A stretch of DNA of 64,000 bases from Kordia algicida. Lineage in GTDB: Bacteria; Bacteroidota; Bacteroidia; Flavobacteriales; Flavobacteriaceae. The stretch is from NCBI RefSeq assembly GCF_051013375.1, contig NZ_CP142125.1; one strand, 5' to 3'. The notes below the pieces were generated by a model that had not been told where the DNA came from, did no database searches, and saw nothing but the letters and a program-made list of their open reading frames with translations. The stretch's first letter is position 1; each line of letters opens with the position of its first letter. Made by a program: the position numbers and the translations under genes. Below, piece after piece: positions 27,958-37,231 of this stretch.

Positions 27958-29448
27958 ATGAGTACAGAAGAAGAAAATAAGTTTAATTTTTCAGAAGAAA
28001 ATGAAGAAAACGAAAAAGTAAAAGCCACTCCAACACCAACAGATGCAAAAGGGTTATGGAAAGGTACAAAATCGTTTTTGTATGAATTATTGGATATACG
28101 TCAAGATGTTGACAAAGACCAAACAATTGAAGATGTCAAAAAAGATATTCCGTTTAAAGGTGCAACAGCTTGGATTTTAGTATGTTCTATATTTATTGCA
28201 TCGGTTGGATTAAATGCAGATTCTACCGCAGTAGTGATTGGAGCCATGTTAATTTCTCCACTAATGGGTCCAATTTTAGGAATGGGAATGTCTATCGCAA
28301 TCAATGATATTTACACGTTGCGTAAATCTTTGGTCAACTTTGGTGTGATGGTATTTTTAAGTGTGCTAACTGCGTTTTTATTCTTTAAATTCTTCCCGTT
28401 ACAAACGGATTCTTCTGAATTATTAGCAAGAACAAAACCAGATATTCGTGATGTTTTAATTGCTTTCTTTGGTGGTTTGGCATTAATTATTGCACGAACC
28501 AAAAAAGGAACAATTGCTTCTGTAATCTTTGGAGTTGCCATTGCAACAGCGTTAATGCCACCATTGTGTACAGTTGGTTTCGGACTTGCTAGAGGCGGAA
28601 CAAAAGGATTGGAATTTGCAGGTGGTGCTATGTATTTATTCATCATCAATACGATTTTTATTGCTCTTGCGACTTTTTTAGTCTTAAAAATTCTGCGTTT
28701 CCCAATGTTGAAATACGCAAACTCTGCAAAAAGAAGACGTATTTCACAATTGGCTTCTGTAGTAGCTTTAGCTGTGATGATTCCAGCAGTTTGGACATTT
28801 TGGAAAGTATTACATAAAAGTAATATTACAAGAGATTACGAGTTGTTTGTGCAAAAAATAGAAAAAAATCCAGAAGTTTGGTTGCAGAAACGCGAAGAAG
28901 ATTTAGATATAGAAAACAAAAAAATATTTCTTCATTTCAATGGAGAAGTGCCTTCTGCTTTAGAAGCAGGTTACAAAAGTGATGTTAAAAATTACGAAAA
29001 CATAAAAGACTTTGAAGTTAAAGTTTTTGGGAATAAAAACAGAAGTGTCGATAAAATTTCTGATGCTTTAGACAGAGCATACAAAGATTTAGATCAAAAG
29101 GATTTAATTATTCAAGGAATGCAAGAACAAATTGCAGACTTGAAACAGCAAACGCAGCTTTTAGAGGAACGATTAAAATCAAAAGCTTCTTTAGAAAATG
29201 AAAGCTTTATCGCGTTTAGTACAGTTTCCAAAGATGCAAAAATAAAATACGCTGATTTACGTCAATTTGGATTTGCCAAAATGTTGAATTCGAAAGATTT
29301 TATATCAGTCGATACCATTCCTGTTGCCGCAGTAAAATGGAATCCTGCATTGTCAGACAGTATTCAAACACTACGAGAATCAGAATTGAAAGTATGGTTG
29401 CAAAAAGAATTATCACTTGATACCTTAATTATTGAACGTATTAAATAA
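27958..29448 (+). CDS. DUF389 family membrane protein
   Basis: This 496-residue protein has a cytoplasmic N-terminus (about 1-60), a block of about six membrane helices (about 65-295) with the family pattern ADSTAVVIGAMLISPLMGPI and a second half with ATALMPPLCTVGFGLARG, then a 200-residue C-terminal part with a coiled coil (about 385-420). DUF389 proteins are widespread and uncharacterised; the conserved Ser-Pro-Leu-Met-Gly-Pro and Leu-Met-Pro-Pro turns suggest a transporter. It is 5 bp after manC and 6 bp before a small gene, so it is in an operon. Confidence 0.88.
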   Translation: MSTEEENKFNFSEENEENEKVKATPTPTDAKGLWKGTKSFLYELLDIRQDVDKDQTIEDVKKDIPFKGATAWILVCSIFIASVGLNADSTAVVIGAMLISPLMGPILGMGMSIAINDIYTLRKSLVNFGVMVFLSVLTAFLFFKFFPLQTDSSELLARTKPDIRDVLIAFFGGLALIIARTKKGTIASVIFGVAIATALMPPLCTVGFGLARGGTKGLEFAGGAMYLFIINTIFIALATFLVLKILRFPMLKYANSAKRRRISQLASVVALAVMIPAVWTFWKVLHKSNITRDYELFVQKIEKNPEVWLQKREEDLDIENKKIFLHFNGEVPSALEAGYKSDVKNYENIKDFEVKVFGNKNRSVDKISDALDRAYKDLDQKDLIIQGMQEQIADLKQQTQLLEERLKSKASLENESFIAFSTVSKDAKIKYADLRQFGFAKMLNSKDFISVDTIPVAAVKWNPALSDSIQTLRESELKVWLQKELSLDTLIIERIK

Positions 29449-29454
29449 AAAACG

Positions 29455-29820
29455 ATGTTTGGCTTTTTTAAAAAGAAAAATAATACTGACGAAACTCCCA
29501 TAAACGGACCTGATTACAGTATGATTGATAGCAATGAAAAAGCAATTGATCTTTACAAAAAAGGAGAATTGGTCAAATTATATTTAATGCCTTTGGAATT
29601 CGGCGGAGAAGACAGTCCTGTAAATACTTTATATGTTCCTGAATTTGCTCAAGAATTCAAACAACGTTTTGATGTCATGGTAGAAGAATTATTAAGAGAA
29701 GGAAAAGAGTTGGCGTATTCCGCAGAACCAGCATACAAAGGAAGCAGTTTTATTCCTTCTGCACTGACAATTAAAGTTACAGGAGAAAGTGAATTTACGG
29801 AAGTCATTCAAGTTTGGTAA
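29455..29820 (+). CDS. Uncharacterised small soluble protein
   Basis: This 121-residue protein begins with a Phe/Lys-rich stretch (MFGFFKKKNN) and continues as a mixed alpha/beta domain with no membrane segment. I recognise no family. It is the last gene of the manC-DUF389 unit (6 bp spacing), which supports it being real, and the stop is followed by a large palindromic repeat that could end transcription. A cytoplasmic partner of the DUF389 protein is possible. Confidence 0.75.
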   Translation: MFGFFKKKNNTDETPINGPDYSMIDSNEKAIDLYKKGELVKLYLMPLEFGGEDSPVNTLYVPEFAQEFKQRFDVMVEELLREGKELAYSAEPAYKGSSFIPSALTIKVTGESEFTEVIQVW

Positions 29821-29843
29821 GCTACTTGCTAAGAAAAATAACG

Positions 29844-29984
29844 AAAGAAGCTGTCTATAAAGAATCAATCTCGTCAAACCAAGCTTGATTCAGTTTCTCA
29901 TAAAAATTGATAATCAGTATAATGAGATACTAAGTCATGCCCAGAATGAGGTTTGTATTAACTTTTAGTCAGCTTCTTTTTTTT
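29844..29984. repeat. Palindromic element of about 140 bp, copy B (degenerate)
   Basis: The ends GAAGCTGTCTATAAAGA and CTTTTAGTCAGCTTC are imperfect inverted repeats. The interior aligns along its whole length with the complement of the element at 62475-62621, including CTCGTCAAACC, TTGATTCAGTTTCTCAT and a second hairpin with CAGAATGAGG. It lies between two convergent genes (ends 29820 and 30020) and may act as a terminator for both. Confidence 0.7.
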
Positions 29985-30019
29985 GATTTAGACAGATAAA
30001 CTAATCTAAAACATGTTCA

Positions 30020-30208
30020 TTAATTACAATGTTTACAACCAGAAGCTTCATTGGTAAATCCCCACCAAGGTGACGTTGGAACATCTTCTGTACTTGGTGC
30101 TACTGTAGATTGCTGCGTTGTTGGAAGTCCACCTTTAACTGTAAAAGCGTTCAAATTTGAAACTGAAGTTTTCTTAAGACTCAATGACTTTAGACCCTTT
30201 TTTTTCAT
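30020..30208 (-). CDS. RiPP precursor peptide, class I lanthipeptide-like
   Basis: This 62-residue peptide starts MKKKGLKSLSLKK and has leader residues VSNLNAFTVKGG ending in a double glycine, then a 36-residue core rich in Thr, Ser and Pro with two cysteines near the end (GCKHCN). The leader pattern (L-K-x-L-x-L-K-K-x-x-V-S-x-L) is that of Bacteroidota natural-product precursors, modified by LanB/LanC-type enzymes and cleaved after Gly-Gly. The frame extends upstream to 30289, but the leader begins at the ATG at 30208. No modification enzyme or dedicated exporter is nearby. Two further precursors lie at 37232 and 37601. Confidence 0.75.
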   Translation of the reverse strand: MKKKGLKSLSLKKTSVSNLNAFTVKGGLPTTQQSTVAPSTEDVPTSPWWGFTNEASGCKHCN

Positions 30209-30386
30209 AATAATATAAAATTTAAGATTAATATTAATAAGTTCAATAAAAGGAAAAATGTTACCCAAAAAATCCACAGATACTTTCATTAATAATAATT
30301 TTTATGGTCATCTTCCGTGGTGATATTATGTAACGCTTTGTTAAAATTAATTACACATACTGTAAGAACCGATAAACAATAGCGCC

Positions 30387-31400
30387 ATGTTAAAAAACAC
30401 AATAATATCTTGTTTATTCATTTTAGTGCTTATTTCTTGTAACTCAAATTCAAGTTTGAATCTCGAAGGAGTTTGGGTTGAAAGCTATCGCATATATCCA
30501 GAAAACACGATTGATACAGGAAAAGTTCGTCCAGATTATGCTCACTTTCTCCATATAAAAGGAGATGCTCTCCGAATTAAAAACTTTGAAAGGAACGTGA
30601 ATCGTACTATGATGATTGATACCACGCTTAATTTTACACTAAAAAACGATCTCATTATTTTTGAAGGTGATTCGATTACTTGGTCGAACGTGAAAGTCTA
30701 TGAAGATAGTATGTTTATTACCTTTAATAATTATGAGCTCATACATGTAAAGTACATAAAACTTCCTAAGCAATCGAAGAAAAGCGATTGGAATCCCGCG
30801 GGAAAACGTTATAAAGCAAAAGTAACAGGAGAAACGTATTATCATCATTATACAAACGATTCTTTGATGCATCTTTATTTGACTGAGGGAAATAGTACAT
30901 TAAAAAATAATTGGCAAATAGAAAATGTTGATAATTATAGCTTTCTATTATTGGAATCTTTTTTCGAAAGCACACCACTTTTAATTGATTCAATTTCAGA
31001 TACCAAAGTCTACGTGACAGATCATAGTTTAGAAAAGGAAACGCTCATTTTTGAAGAACAATCAAACACAGCTAAAAAGCCAGATTTATTAGTTGGAACT
31101 TGGAAATTAGTTTCAAAAGAAGAAGACACAGACGAGACGGAACAATTTTTAGGTCCGTTTTCAAAAAACAATTTACATCAAATACAAATTACAAAAGATT
31201 CGTTTACAATATTTTATATGCCTTTCATCAAATCAACAAACAAATGGACTTATTTTTCAGATGAAAATACGCTACTGCTTGAAAAAGAAGAAAAAATGGT
31301 CAAACTTGTTGACGTAACTAAAGATACGCTTGTTTTGGAAATGAATTTAGATAAGCATAATTACAATAGCAAAAAGTTTGTGTTTACAAGAAAAGAGTAA
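30387..31400 (+). CDS. Uncharacterised lipoprotein with lipocalin-like repeats
   Basis: This 337-residue protein has a lipobox at Cys19 (LFILVLISC). Two related regions begin with LEGVWVESYRI (about 26) and LVGTWKLVSKE (about 235), each followed by beta-rich sequence, as in lipocalin-like domains of Bacteroidota lipoproteins. Ligand and role are unknown. It is divergent from the RiPP precursor at 30020-30208; whether the two are connected cannot be told. Confidence 0.7.
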   Translation: MLKNTIISCLFILVLISCNSNSSLNLEGVWVESYRIYPENTIDTGKVRPDYAHFLHIKGDALRIKNFERNVNRTMMIDTTLNFTLKNDLIIFEGDSITWSNVKVYEDSMFITFNNYELIHVKYIKLPKQSKKSDWNPAGKRYKAKVTGETYYHHYTNDSLMHLYLTEGNSTLKNNWQIENVDNYSFLLLESFFESTPLLIDSISDTKVYVTDHSLEKETLIFEEQSNTAKKPDLLVGTWKLVSKEEDTDETEQFLGPFSKNNLHQIQITKDSFTIFYMPFIKSTNKWTYFSDENTLLLEKEEKMVKLVDVTKDTLVLEMNLDKHNYNSKKFVFTRKE

Positions 31401-31440
31401 ATGTAGGTCATTGAATAAGAGAGAAGTACGCTTAAAGAAA

Positions 31441-32211
31441 TTAATCTTCTAACTCCTTTAAATAAACTTCTCTAACTTTTTTGAATAAATCGGAAGAATA
31501 CACAAAATCAGTCACAGATTTATTGTCCGTTTTAAAAATCTGTTTATTCGTTCCTTCCCAAGCTTTAACACCATTTTTTAGGAAAACAATTTTCTCTCCG
31601 ATTTCCATCACAGAGTTCATATCATGTGTATTGATGACAGTCGTAATATTGTATTCGTCGGTAATTTCTTGAATTAAATTATCAATAACGATGGCAGTTT
31701 TCGGATCCAATCCAGAATTTGGTTCATCACAAAACAAATACTTTGGATTCATGACAATAGCTCTAGCAATTGCAACACGTTTTTGCATTCCTCCAGAAGT
31801 TTCTGCGGGAAATTTATGATGTGCATCAACTAATTTTACACGTTTCAATACAAAATCGACACGATCTTGCATCTCACTTTTAGACTGTTTTGAAAACATA
31901 CGCAACGGAAACATCACATTTTCTTCCACGGTCATAGAATCAAACAAAGCACTTCCCTGAAAAACCATTCCGATTTCAGTACGCAGTTGCCTTCTCTGTT
32001 CATCTGAAAAAGTTTTATAATCTTTTCCATCAAACAAAATAGTGCCTTCTTCTGGTGTAAACAATCCTAACAAAGATTTCAAAAAAACCGTTTTTCCAGA
32101 ACCACTCTGACCAATAATCAAGTTGGTTTTTCCTTTCTCAAAAGTGGTTGAAATCCCTTTTAAAATTTCAACACCATCAAAAGATTTTTTTATGTTTTTT
32201 ACTTCGATCAT
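31441..32211 (-). CDS. MlaF-like ABC transporter ATPase
   Basis: This 256-residue ATPase of a lipid-transport ABC system has Walker A GQSGSGKT near residue 36, the signature ETSGGMQKRVAIARA, Walker B KYLFCDEPNSGLD and the switch His in INTHDMNSV. Start at 32211 (MIEVKNIKKSF) is the only sensible one; the frame runs further but only as a shadow of the permease gene. Its ATG overlaps the permease stop by one base (TAATG). The substrate-binding MlaD partner is not in the window. The Mla system moves phospholipids between envelope membranes. Confidence 0.9.
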   Translation of the reverse strand: MIEVKNIKKSFDGVEILKGISTTFEKGKTNLIIGQSGSGKTVFLKSLLGLFTPEEGTILFDGKDYKTFSDEQRRQLRTEIGMVFQGSALFDSMTVEENVMFPLRMFSKQSKSEMQDRVDFVLKRVKLVDAHHKFPAETSGGMQKRVAIARAIVMNPKYLFCDEPNSGLDPKTAIVIDNLIQEITDEYNITTVINTHDMNSVMEIGEKIVFLKNGVKAWEGTNKQIFKTDNKSVTDFVYSSDLFKKVREVYLKELED

Positions 32212-32948
32212 TAGGTCAGTAATAATTGTGTGATGAGGTAATTTATCAAAATAATAACAACACTCGTCCAAACGAATGAAGTTGTACTCGCTTTTCCAAC
32301 TTCTAAGGCGCCACCTTTCATATAATATCCGTAAAATGAAGGAATAGTAGCCAATACAAACGCAAATACAAAGGTTTTTATAAATGCATAGGTAACGTGA
32401 AACGGAATAAATTCGATCTGTAATCCTTGAATAAAATCGGCACTTGTTGAAAAACCTCCGTAAATAGAAGCCAACCATCCGCCAAAAATTCCCAAAAACA
32501 TCGCAATCGTAATCACAAAAGGATATAAAGACAGCGCAATAATTTTAGGAAACACCAAATAATTCAAAGAATTTACACCCATCACTTCCAAAGCATCAAT
32601 TTGCTCAGTAACACGCATTGTTCCAATACTTGAAGTAATGAACGAACCTACTTTTCCAGCCATAATGATAGAAATAAACGTTGGTGCAAACTCCAAAATT
32701 ACCGATTGTCGTGTGGCAAAACCAACCAAATATTTTGGAATTAACGGATTGTTCATGTTCAATGCCGTTTGTATCGAAACAACACCACCTACAAAAAAGG
32801 AAATAAAACATACAATTCCCATAGAACCAATGATTAAGTCATCGATATCTTTGAAAATAAGTTTTCTCAGCATAGACCATTTGGTCATTTTACTAAATAC
32901 GCTTTGTAACATTAAAAAATAGCGTCCTATATTTTCTAGGTAAATCAT
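32211..32948 (-). CDS. MlaE-like ABC transporter permease
   Basis: This 245-residue membrane protein of the MlaE family has an N-terminal amphipathic helix, then five to six membrane segments. The conserved MRVTEQIDALEVMGVNSLNY between segments is the ATPase-coupling helix of the family, and AGKVGSFITSSIGTMRVTEQ precedes it. It forms the channel part of a phospholipid transporter with the coupled ATPase (one-base overlap). It is divergent from pafA with a 147-bp spacer to its start. Confidence 0.9.
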   Translation of the reverse strand: MIYLENIGRYFLMLQSVFSKMTKWSMLRKLIFKDIDDLIIGSMGIVCFISFFVGGVVSIQTALNMNNPLIPKYLVGFATRQSVILEFAPTFISIIMAGKVGSFITSSIGTMRVTEQIDALEVMGVNSLNYLVFPKIIALSLYPFVITIAMFLGIFGGWLASIYGGFSTSADFIQGLQIEFIPFHVTYAFIKTFVFAFVLATIPSFYGYYMKGGALEVGKASTTSFVWTSVVIILINYLITQLLLT

Positions 32949-33095
32949 GGGTTAAAAATACATCATTCGAGCAAGCTAATAAAATAATTAACGGATTTAA
33001 TGATTAGTTAAAATGTTATTTGATGTAAAACAATTATTTTTGATGCGATTTAATGATTTTGAATGTCATTTATCAAAATAAATTTTAATCATATC

Positions 33096-34784
33096 ATGAA
33101 AAAAGGAATCCTATTAAGTCTACTATCTGTATTTTTTGTGCAATGTATTTCAGTAAAGCAAAAAGTAAAGAAAGCACCTCAAAACACAAATGTTTCCAAT
33201 ACAACTTCCAACACAACGACAAAGCCAAAATTGGTAGTCGGTATTGTGGTAGACCAAATGCGATATGATTACTTAACCCGTTTTGAAAGCAAGTACAGTG
33301 AAGGCGGTTTTAAGCGAATGTTGAACGATGGTTACAACTGTAAAAACAATCATTACAACTATATTCCAACATATACAGGACCAGGACACGCTTCTATATA
33401 CACAGGAACAACACCAGAAAATCACGGAATCATCGCAAATGATTGGTATGATAAATACATCAAAAAATCTGTGTATTGCGCATCAGACGAACGCCAATCT
33501 TCTGTTGGAGTAGAAGGAAAATGGGCAGGAAAAATGTCGCCACACAGAATGCAAACCACTACTGTAACAGACCAATTGCGTTTAGATTCGCAACAACGCG
33601 GAAAAGTAATTGGAGTTGCTATAAAAGATAGAGGCGCAATTTTACCAGCAGGTCACGCGGCAAATGGTGCGTATTGGTTTTATGGAAAAGACAAAGGGAA
33701 TTGGATTACAAGTACGTATTACAGAAACGACTTGCCAACTTGGGTCAAAGAATTTAATGCAGCAGATGAAGCAGAAAAATATATGAAAACATGGAATACT
33801 TTGTATGACATAAATACGTATACCGAAAGTGATAAAGATGTAAGCAAATATGAAGGTACATTTAAAGGGAAAGTAAATGCAGTTTTTCCGTACGATTTGC
33901 CTAGTTTGAAAGATAAAAATGGCGGATTTGACATTTTAAAATCTACTGCTTTTGGAAATAGTCTTACGACAGATTTTGCAATCGCAGCCATCAAAGGTGA
34001 ACAATTAGGATACGACAACGAAACAGATTTCTTGGCGTTAAGCTATTCAAGTACCGATTATGTCGGACATAAATTTGGAGTAAACTCTAAAGAAATTCAA
34101 GACACGTATTTACGTTTAGACAAAGACCTTGAACGCTTATTTGCTACTTTAGATCAGGAAGTTGGCAAAGGAAACTACACAATTTTCCTAACCGCCGATC
34201 ACGCCGCTGTGCATGTGCCTTCTTATTTACAAGACTTAAAAATTCCAGCAGGATATTTTGACAACAGAGCACTAAAAACACATTTAACTGATTTTCTAAA
34301 TACAACGTATGGAAGTCAAGATTTAATTGAGAATATTTCTAGCGGACAGATCTTTTTAAATCACACAGAAGTAAAACGCTTGAAACTTTCTGCTACTGAC
34401 ATCGAAAATGCATTGCAAAGAGAATTATTAGCCTACGATCAAATTGCAAAAGTATACACACGCACAACATTGACAAGTAGCGAGTTTACGCACGGAATTG
34501 CTTCGGCATTACAAAAAGGATTCAACCAAAAACGTTCAGGTGATGTTTGTTTTGTGTTAGATATTGCCACGATTTCATATTCGCGTACAGGCTCTACACA
34601 TGGCTCCGGATTTAACTATGATACGCACGTTCCGTTACTTTTTTATGGAAATGGAATTCAGCAAGGAGAAACATTACAGCGTACAGAAATTACAGATATC
34701 GCACCCACCATTTCAGCATTATTGCAAATTTCTTTACCAAATGCAGCAACAGGAAATCCGATAGAAGCAGCGTTAAAAAATTAG
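33096..34784 (+). CDS. pafA: PafA-type alkaline phosphatase, lipoprotein
   Basis: This 562-residue enzyme of the alkaline phosphatase/NPP superfamily releases phosphate from monoesters in the envelope. The start at 33096 gives a lipoprotein signal with Cys18 (SVFFVQC); an upstream ATG at 33063 adds 11 residues with no signal character. The metal site begins at GIVVDQMRYDYLTRF, the nucleophile is Thr94 in PTYTGPGHASIYTG, and SSTDYVGHKFG, FLTADHAAVH and GSGFNYDTHVPLLFYG supply other zinc ligands. PafA is the main phosphate-irrepressible phosphatase of many flavobacteria. Its stop overlaps the convergent regulator gene stop by 4 bp. Confidence 0.92.
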   Translation: MKKGILLSLLSVFFVQCISVKQKVKKAPQNTNVSNTTSNTTTKPKLVVGIVVDQMRYDYLTRFESKYSEGGFKRMLNDGYNCKNNHYNYIPTYTGPGHASIYTGTTPENHGIIANDWYDKYIKKSVYCASDERQSSVGVEGKWAGKMSPHRMQTTTVTDQLRLDSQQRGKVIGVAIKDRGAILPAGHAANGAYWFYGKDKGNWITSTYYRNDLPTWVKEFNAADEAEKYMKTWNTLYDINTYTESDKDVSKYEGTFKGKVNAVFPYDLPSLKDKNGGFDILKSTAFGNSLTTDFAIAAIKGEQLGYDNETDFLALSYSSTDYVGHKFGVNSKEIQDTYLRLDKDLERLFATLDQEVGKGNYTIFLTADHAAVHVPSYLQDLKIPAGYFDNRALKTHLTDFLNTTYGSQDLIENISSGQIFLNHTEVKRLKLSATDIENALQRELLAYDQIAKVYTRTTLTSSEFTHGIASALQKGFNQKRSGDVCFVLDIATISYSRTGSTHGSGFNYDTHVPLLFYGNGIQQGETLQRTEITDIAPTISALLQISLPNAATGNPIEAALKN

Positions 34785-35530
34785 CATTCTGAAATTCCGT
34801 AACCTCTTAAAAGATCGATCATTTTTTTGCGATTTCTAAAAGAAATTAAAATCTCCACACCATTAGAAAGTGTCAACAATCCGTTTCTGGTGTAGTTTTT
34901 TACATGATTCATGTTAACTAAAAACGATCGGTGGACTCTGTGAAAATTTTGAACTTCAATCATGTCTTCCACACGTTTTAAATTCTTAGAAATTACCAAA
35001 CTTTTATCGTTTACAGTATGTACCAGCGTGTAATTTCCTGAAGCTTCACAATAAATAATATTTGACAGTTTTACAGGAATATATTCGTCTTTTTCAAAAA
35101 TGGTAATCACTTGATTTTTACGTTCAATCTGATTCTTAAATGCTTCATACTTTCGCATGTTAAAAGCCGTATGTTTTAGCAAATACATGTCAAGTACGCG
35201 TTTAATTTCTGTTTCCTGTACAGGTTTGTTCAAATAATAAAACGCAAAATAATCCATGGCTTTCTCTTTATAATCGAGAAAACCCGTGGTAAAAATTACC
35301 TCAAATGTCATCTGTGTTTTCAAGTGATCCAACACATCAAAACCACTTCCGTCATTCAATTCAATATCCAAAAAGACAATATCAGGTTTGTCTGTGACAA
35401 TCAGCATTACAGCATCATCAACATTAGAAGCCCAACCAAGTACATTAATATCTTTGTGGTTTCTTTTTAAAATAGACAATAGATATTCCATAGAAGATTT
35501 TTCATCTTCAATGATAATAGCATTAATCAT
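34781..35530 (-). CDS. LytTR-family response regulator
   Basis: This 249-residue two-component regulator has an N-terminal receiver domain (about 1-120, phosphoacceptor Asp55 in DIVFLDIELNDGSGFD, switch Thr/Lys in FTTGF and YLNKPVQ) and a C-terminal LytTR DNA-binding domain (about 145-245) with the typical YCEASGNYTLVH and FHRVHRSFLVNMNHV. The cognate histidine kinase is not adjacent, so it is an orphan here. The gene ends inside the last codons of convergent pafA, and no terminator separates them. Confidence 0.93.
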   Translation of the reverse strand: MINAIIIEDEKSSMEYLLSILKRNHKDINVLGWASNVDDAVMLIVTDKPDIVFLDIELNDGSGFDVLDHLKTQMTFEVIFTTGFLDYKEKAMDYFAFYYLNKPVQETEIKRVLDMYLLKHTAFNMRKYEAFKNQIERKNQVITIFEKDEYIPVKLSNIIYCEASGNYTLVHTVNDKSLVISKNLKRVEDMIEVQNFHRVHRSFLVNMNHVKNYTRNGLLTLSNGVEILISFRNRKKMIDLLRGYGISEC

Positions 35531-35643
35531 GAATAGTATGTTTTTATGGCGTTAGGGGTTTTTTGAGAGATTCTATTGTCAGCAAATTACGGTTAATTTA
35601 CGAAAAAACGTAATTTTTTTCAAAAAATACGAGTTTATACTTG

Positions 35644-36522
35644 CTAGTTTTCTGACGATTGAATGCCAAAAAAACTTTTGAGTTTTCGCGCCATTTGCGT
35701 ACGTCTGTATGTGCGAATAAAGCGCGCTTCTGCTGGTGTGACCATTTGGGGAACTCGTGTCTTTTTAGCAGTAAAAAAACCATCCATATAAGCAAAAAAC
35801 ACACGGATTTTTTTCTTTTTTAGGGCAATTTTGAAAGCAGAAATAAGCGAAATTAAGCTTCCATAACCAAGCTTATAAAAAACAGCGCCATGCTTTCGAT
35901 GAACGTTCTGTTTGTAAGCATTTCCCGTAGGTTTTAAATGTTTTACTAGTAAAGATTGATCTACGTGAACTTTCCATCCGTGGAAACGTGCCAAAAGCAC
36001 ATCTGCAGTGTCCCAACCCAATTCTTTTTTCAAGCCACCAATTTGTTCAAAACAAGCTTTTCGATAGGCTTTAAATGGTCCGCGAACGTGATTTTTATCA
36101 GCAATAGTTTCATAAACCCAATTTCCGCTTTTTTCAATATATGCCAATCCACCTGCAATTCCAATCGTAGCATCGTTGCTAAAATGTTTGCAAATAGTTT
36201 CAAAATAATTGTTGGGTAACACAATATCAGCATCCAATTTTACAATAATGTCAAAATCGTCATCAAGTGTTTCAAAACCTTTATAAAACGCATTGATGAC
36301 TTTGCTTCCTGGCAAATGCTCGTCGCTGGAATTGGTATTTACTTTGGAGATAAAACGATGTTGGCTTGTAAATTTGTCTATGATACTTTCGGTTGCATCT
36401 GAAGAATTATCATTCACAACTACCACTTTTTTTGGTGCTAAAGTTTGTGTCACAATAGAGTGAAGCGTTTGTTGTATAAACGCCGCTTCATTATGTGCAG
36501 GAATGACAATATAATAGTTCAT
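35644..36522 (-). CDS. Family 2 glycosyltransferase
   Basis: This 292-residue enzyme has the GT2 (GT-A fold) pattern: YYIVIPAHNEAAFIQQTL at the N-terminus, VVVNDNSSDAT, and VKLDADIVLP with the metal-binding DxD. C-terminal to that lies WDTADVLLARFHGWKV. It transfers a sugar from an activated donor to a surface glycan or lipid; donor and acceptor cannot be told. It starts 3 bp after the stop of the methyltransferase gene, so the two are an operon of surface-glycan type. Confidence 0.88.
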   Translation of the reverse strand: MNYYIVIPAHNEAAFIQQTLHSIVTQTLAPKKVVVVNDNSSDATESIIDKFTSQHRFISKVNTNSSDEHLPGSKVINAFYKGFETLDDDFDIIVKLDADIVLPNNYFETICKHFSNDATIGIAGGLAYIEKSGNWVYETIADKNHVRGPFKAYRKACFEQIGGLKKELGWDTADVLLARFHGWKVHVDQSLLVKHLKPTGNAYKQNVHRKHGAVFYKLGYGSLISLISAFKIALKKKKIRVFFAYMDGFFTAKKTRVPQMVTPAEARFIRTYRRTQMARKLKSFFGIQSSEN

Positions 36523-36525
36523 ACA

Positions 36526-37053
36526 TTAGGCTTTACGTTCTGCGTACACAGCGTAATAGCGCGGAATTAAATGACGAAGTATTGGACGTGGTGCAATTGG
36601 CGGACGCGAAGGATTGGTCCACTTTTTTGTTTTCTTAATTTCCCAACCCGATTTTTCCAAAAGCCAATCAAACTGCCAATCTTCAAACTCGTGATAATGT
36701 CTGTCCCACGGATCTGTTTTACTACGATATGCGGTAGCAAACCACAAACGCAACGGAACGGTAACCACTAATTTTTTCGCCTTGATTTCTTTCAATATAT
36801 TAAAAGGTGCGACTAAATGTTCAAAAATTTCAAAAGCAGTCACCACATCAGCATCACTTTCTTGAACTGACGAAAAATCTTCATCCAAATCTTCTCCTTT
36901 GGTATTTTCTACAACATAACCTTCGTTGGTCATAATTTCAGAAAAAGGATTTGGTACGCCTAAATCTAAAACTTTTGATCCATCAGGAATCACTTCTTTT
37001 AAAAATTCGAGTGTGTATTTATAACGCTTATGCGGATAGAATTTACTGTACAT
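36526..37053 (-). CDS. SAM-dependent methyltransferase
   Basis: This 175-residue protein of the class I methyltransferase type has GSKVLDLGVPNPFSEIM (motif I) near residue 26 and a downstream DADVVTAFEIFEHL matching motif III. The start at 37053 (MYSKFYPHKRYKY) is preferred; an upstream ATG at 37110 adds 19 residues of no clear character. It belongs to an operon with the glycosyltransferase, and possibly acts on the same sugar or lipid. Substrate unknown. Confidence 0.8.
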   Translation of the reverse strand: MYSKFYPHKRYKYTLEFLKEVIPDGSKVLDLGVPNPFSEIMTNEGYVVENTKGEDLDEDFSSVQESDADVVTAFEIFEHLVAPFNILKEIKAKKLVVTVPLRLWFATAYRSKTDPWDRHYHEFEDWQFDWLLEKSGWEIKKTKKWTNPSRPPIAPRPILRHLIPRYYAVYAERKA

Positions 37054-37231
37054 GTGTTGAAAGTCTTGGTAATACAAATATATATAAACCTTAAGGAATA
37101 TTGCGTACACAAAGTGTTACTTGTATGTTTATTTTGAATCAAAAAAATAGTCTTGCAAAAAAAAATCATGATTTTGGGTAATGTTTCTTCGTTTTTATCC
37201 CATTAAGATATAAACATAAAATTTTAGACAG

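Noticed and set aside
32212..32478. 89-codon N-terminal extension of the MlaF-like ATPase
   Set aside because: It lies wholly inside the permease gene in another frame; the ATPase homology begins at the ATG at 32211.
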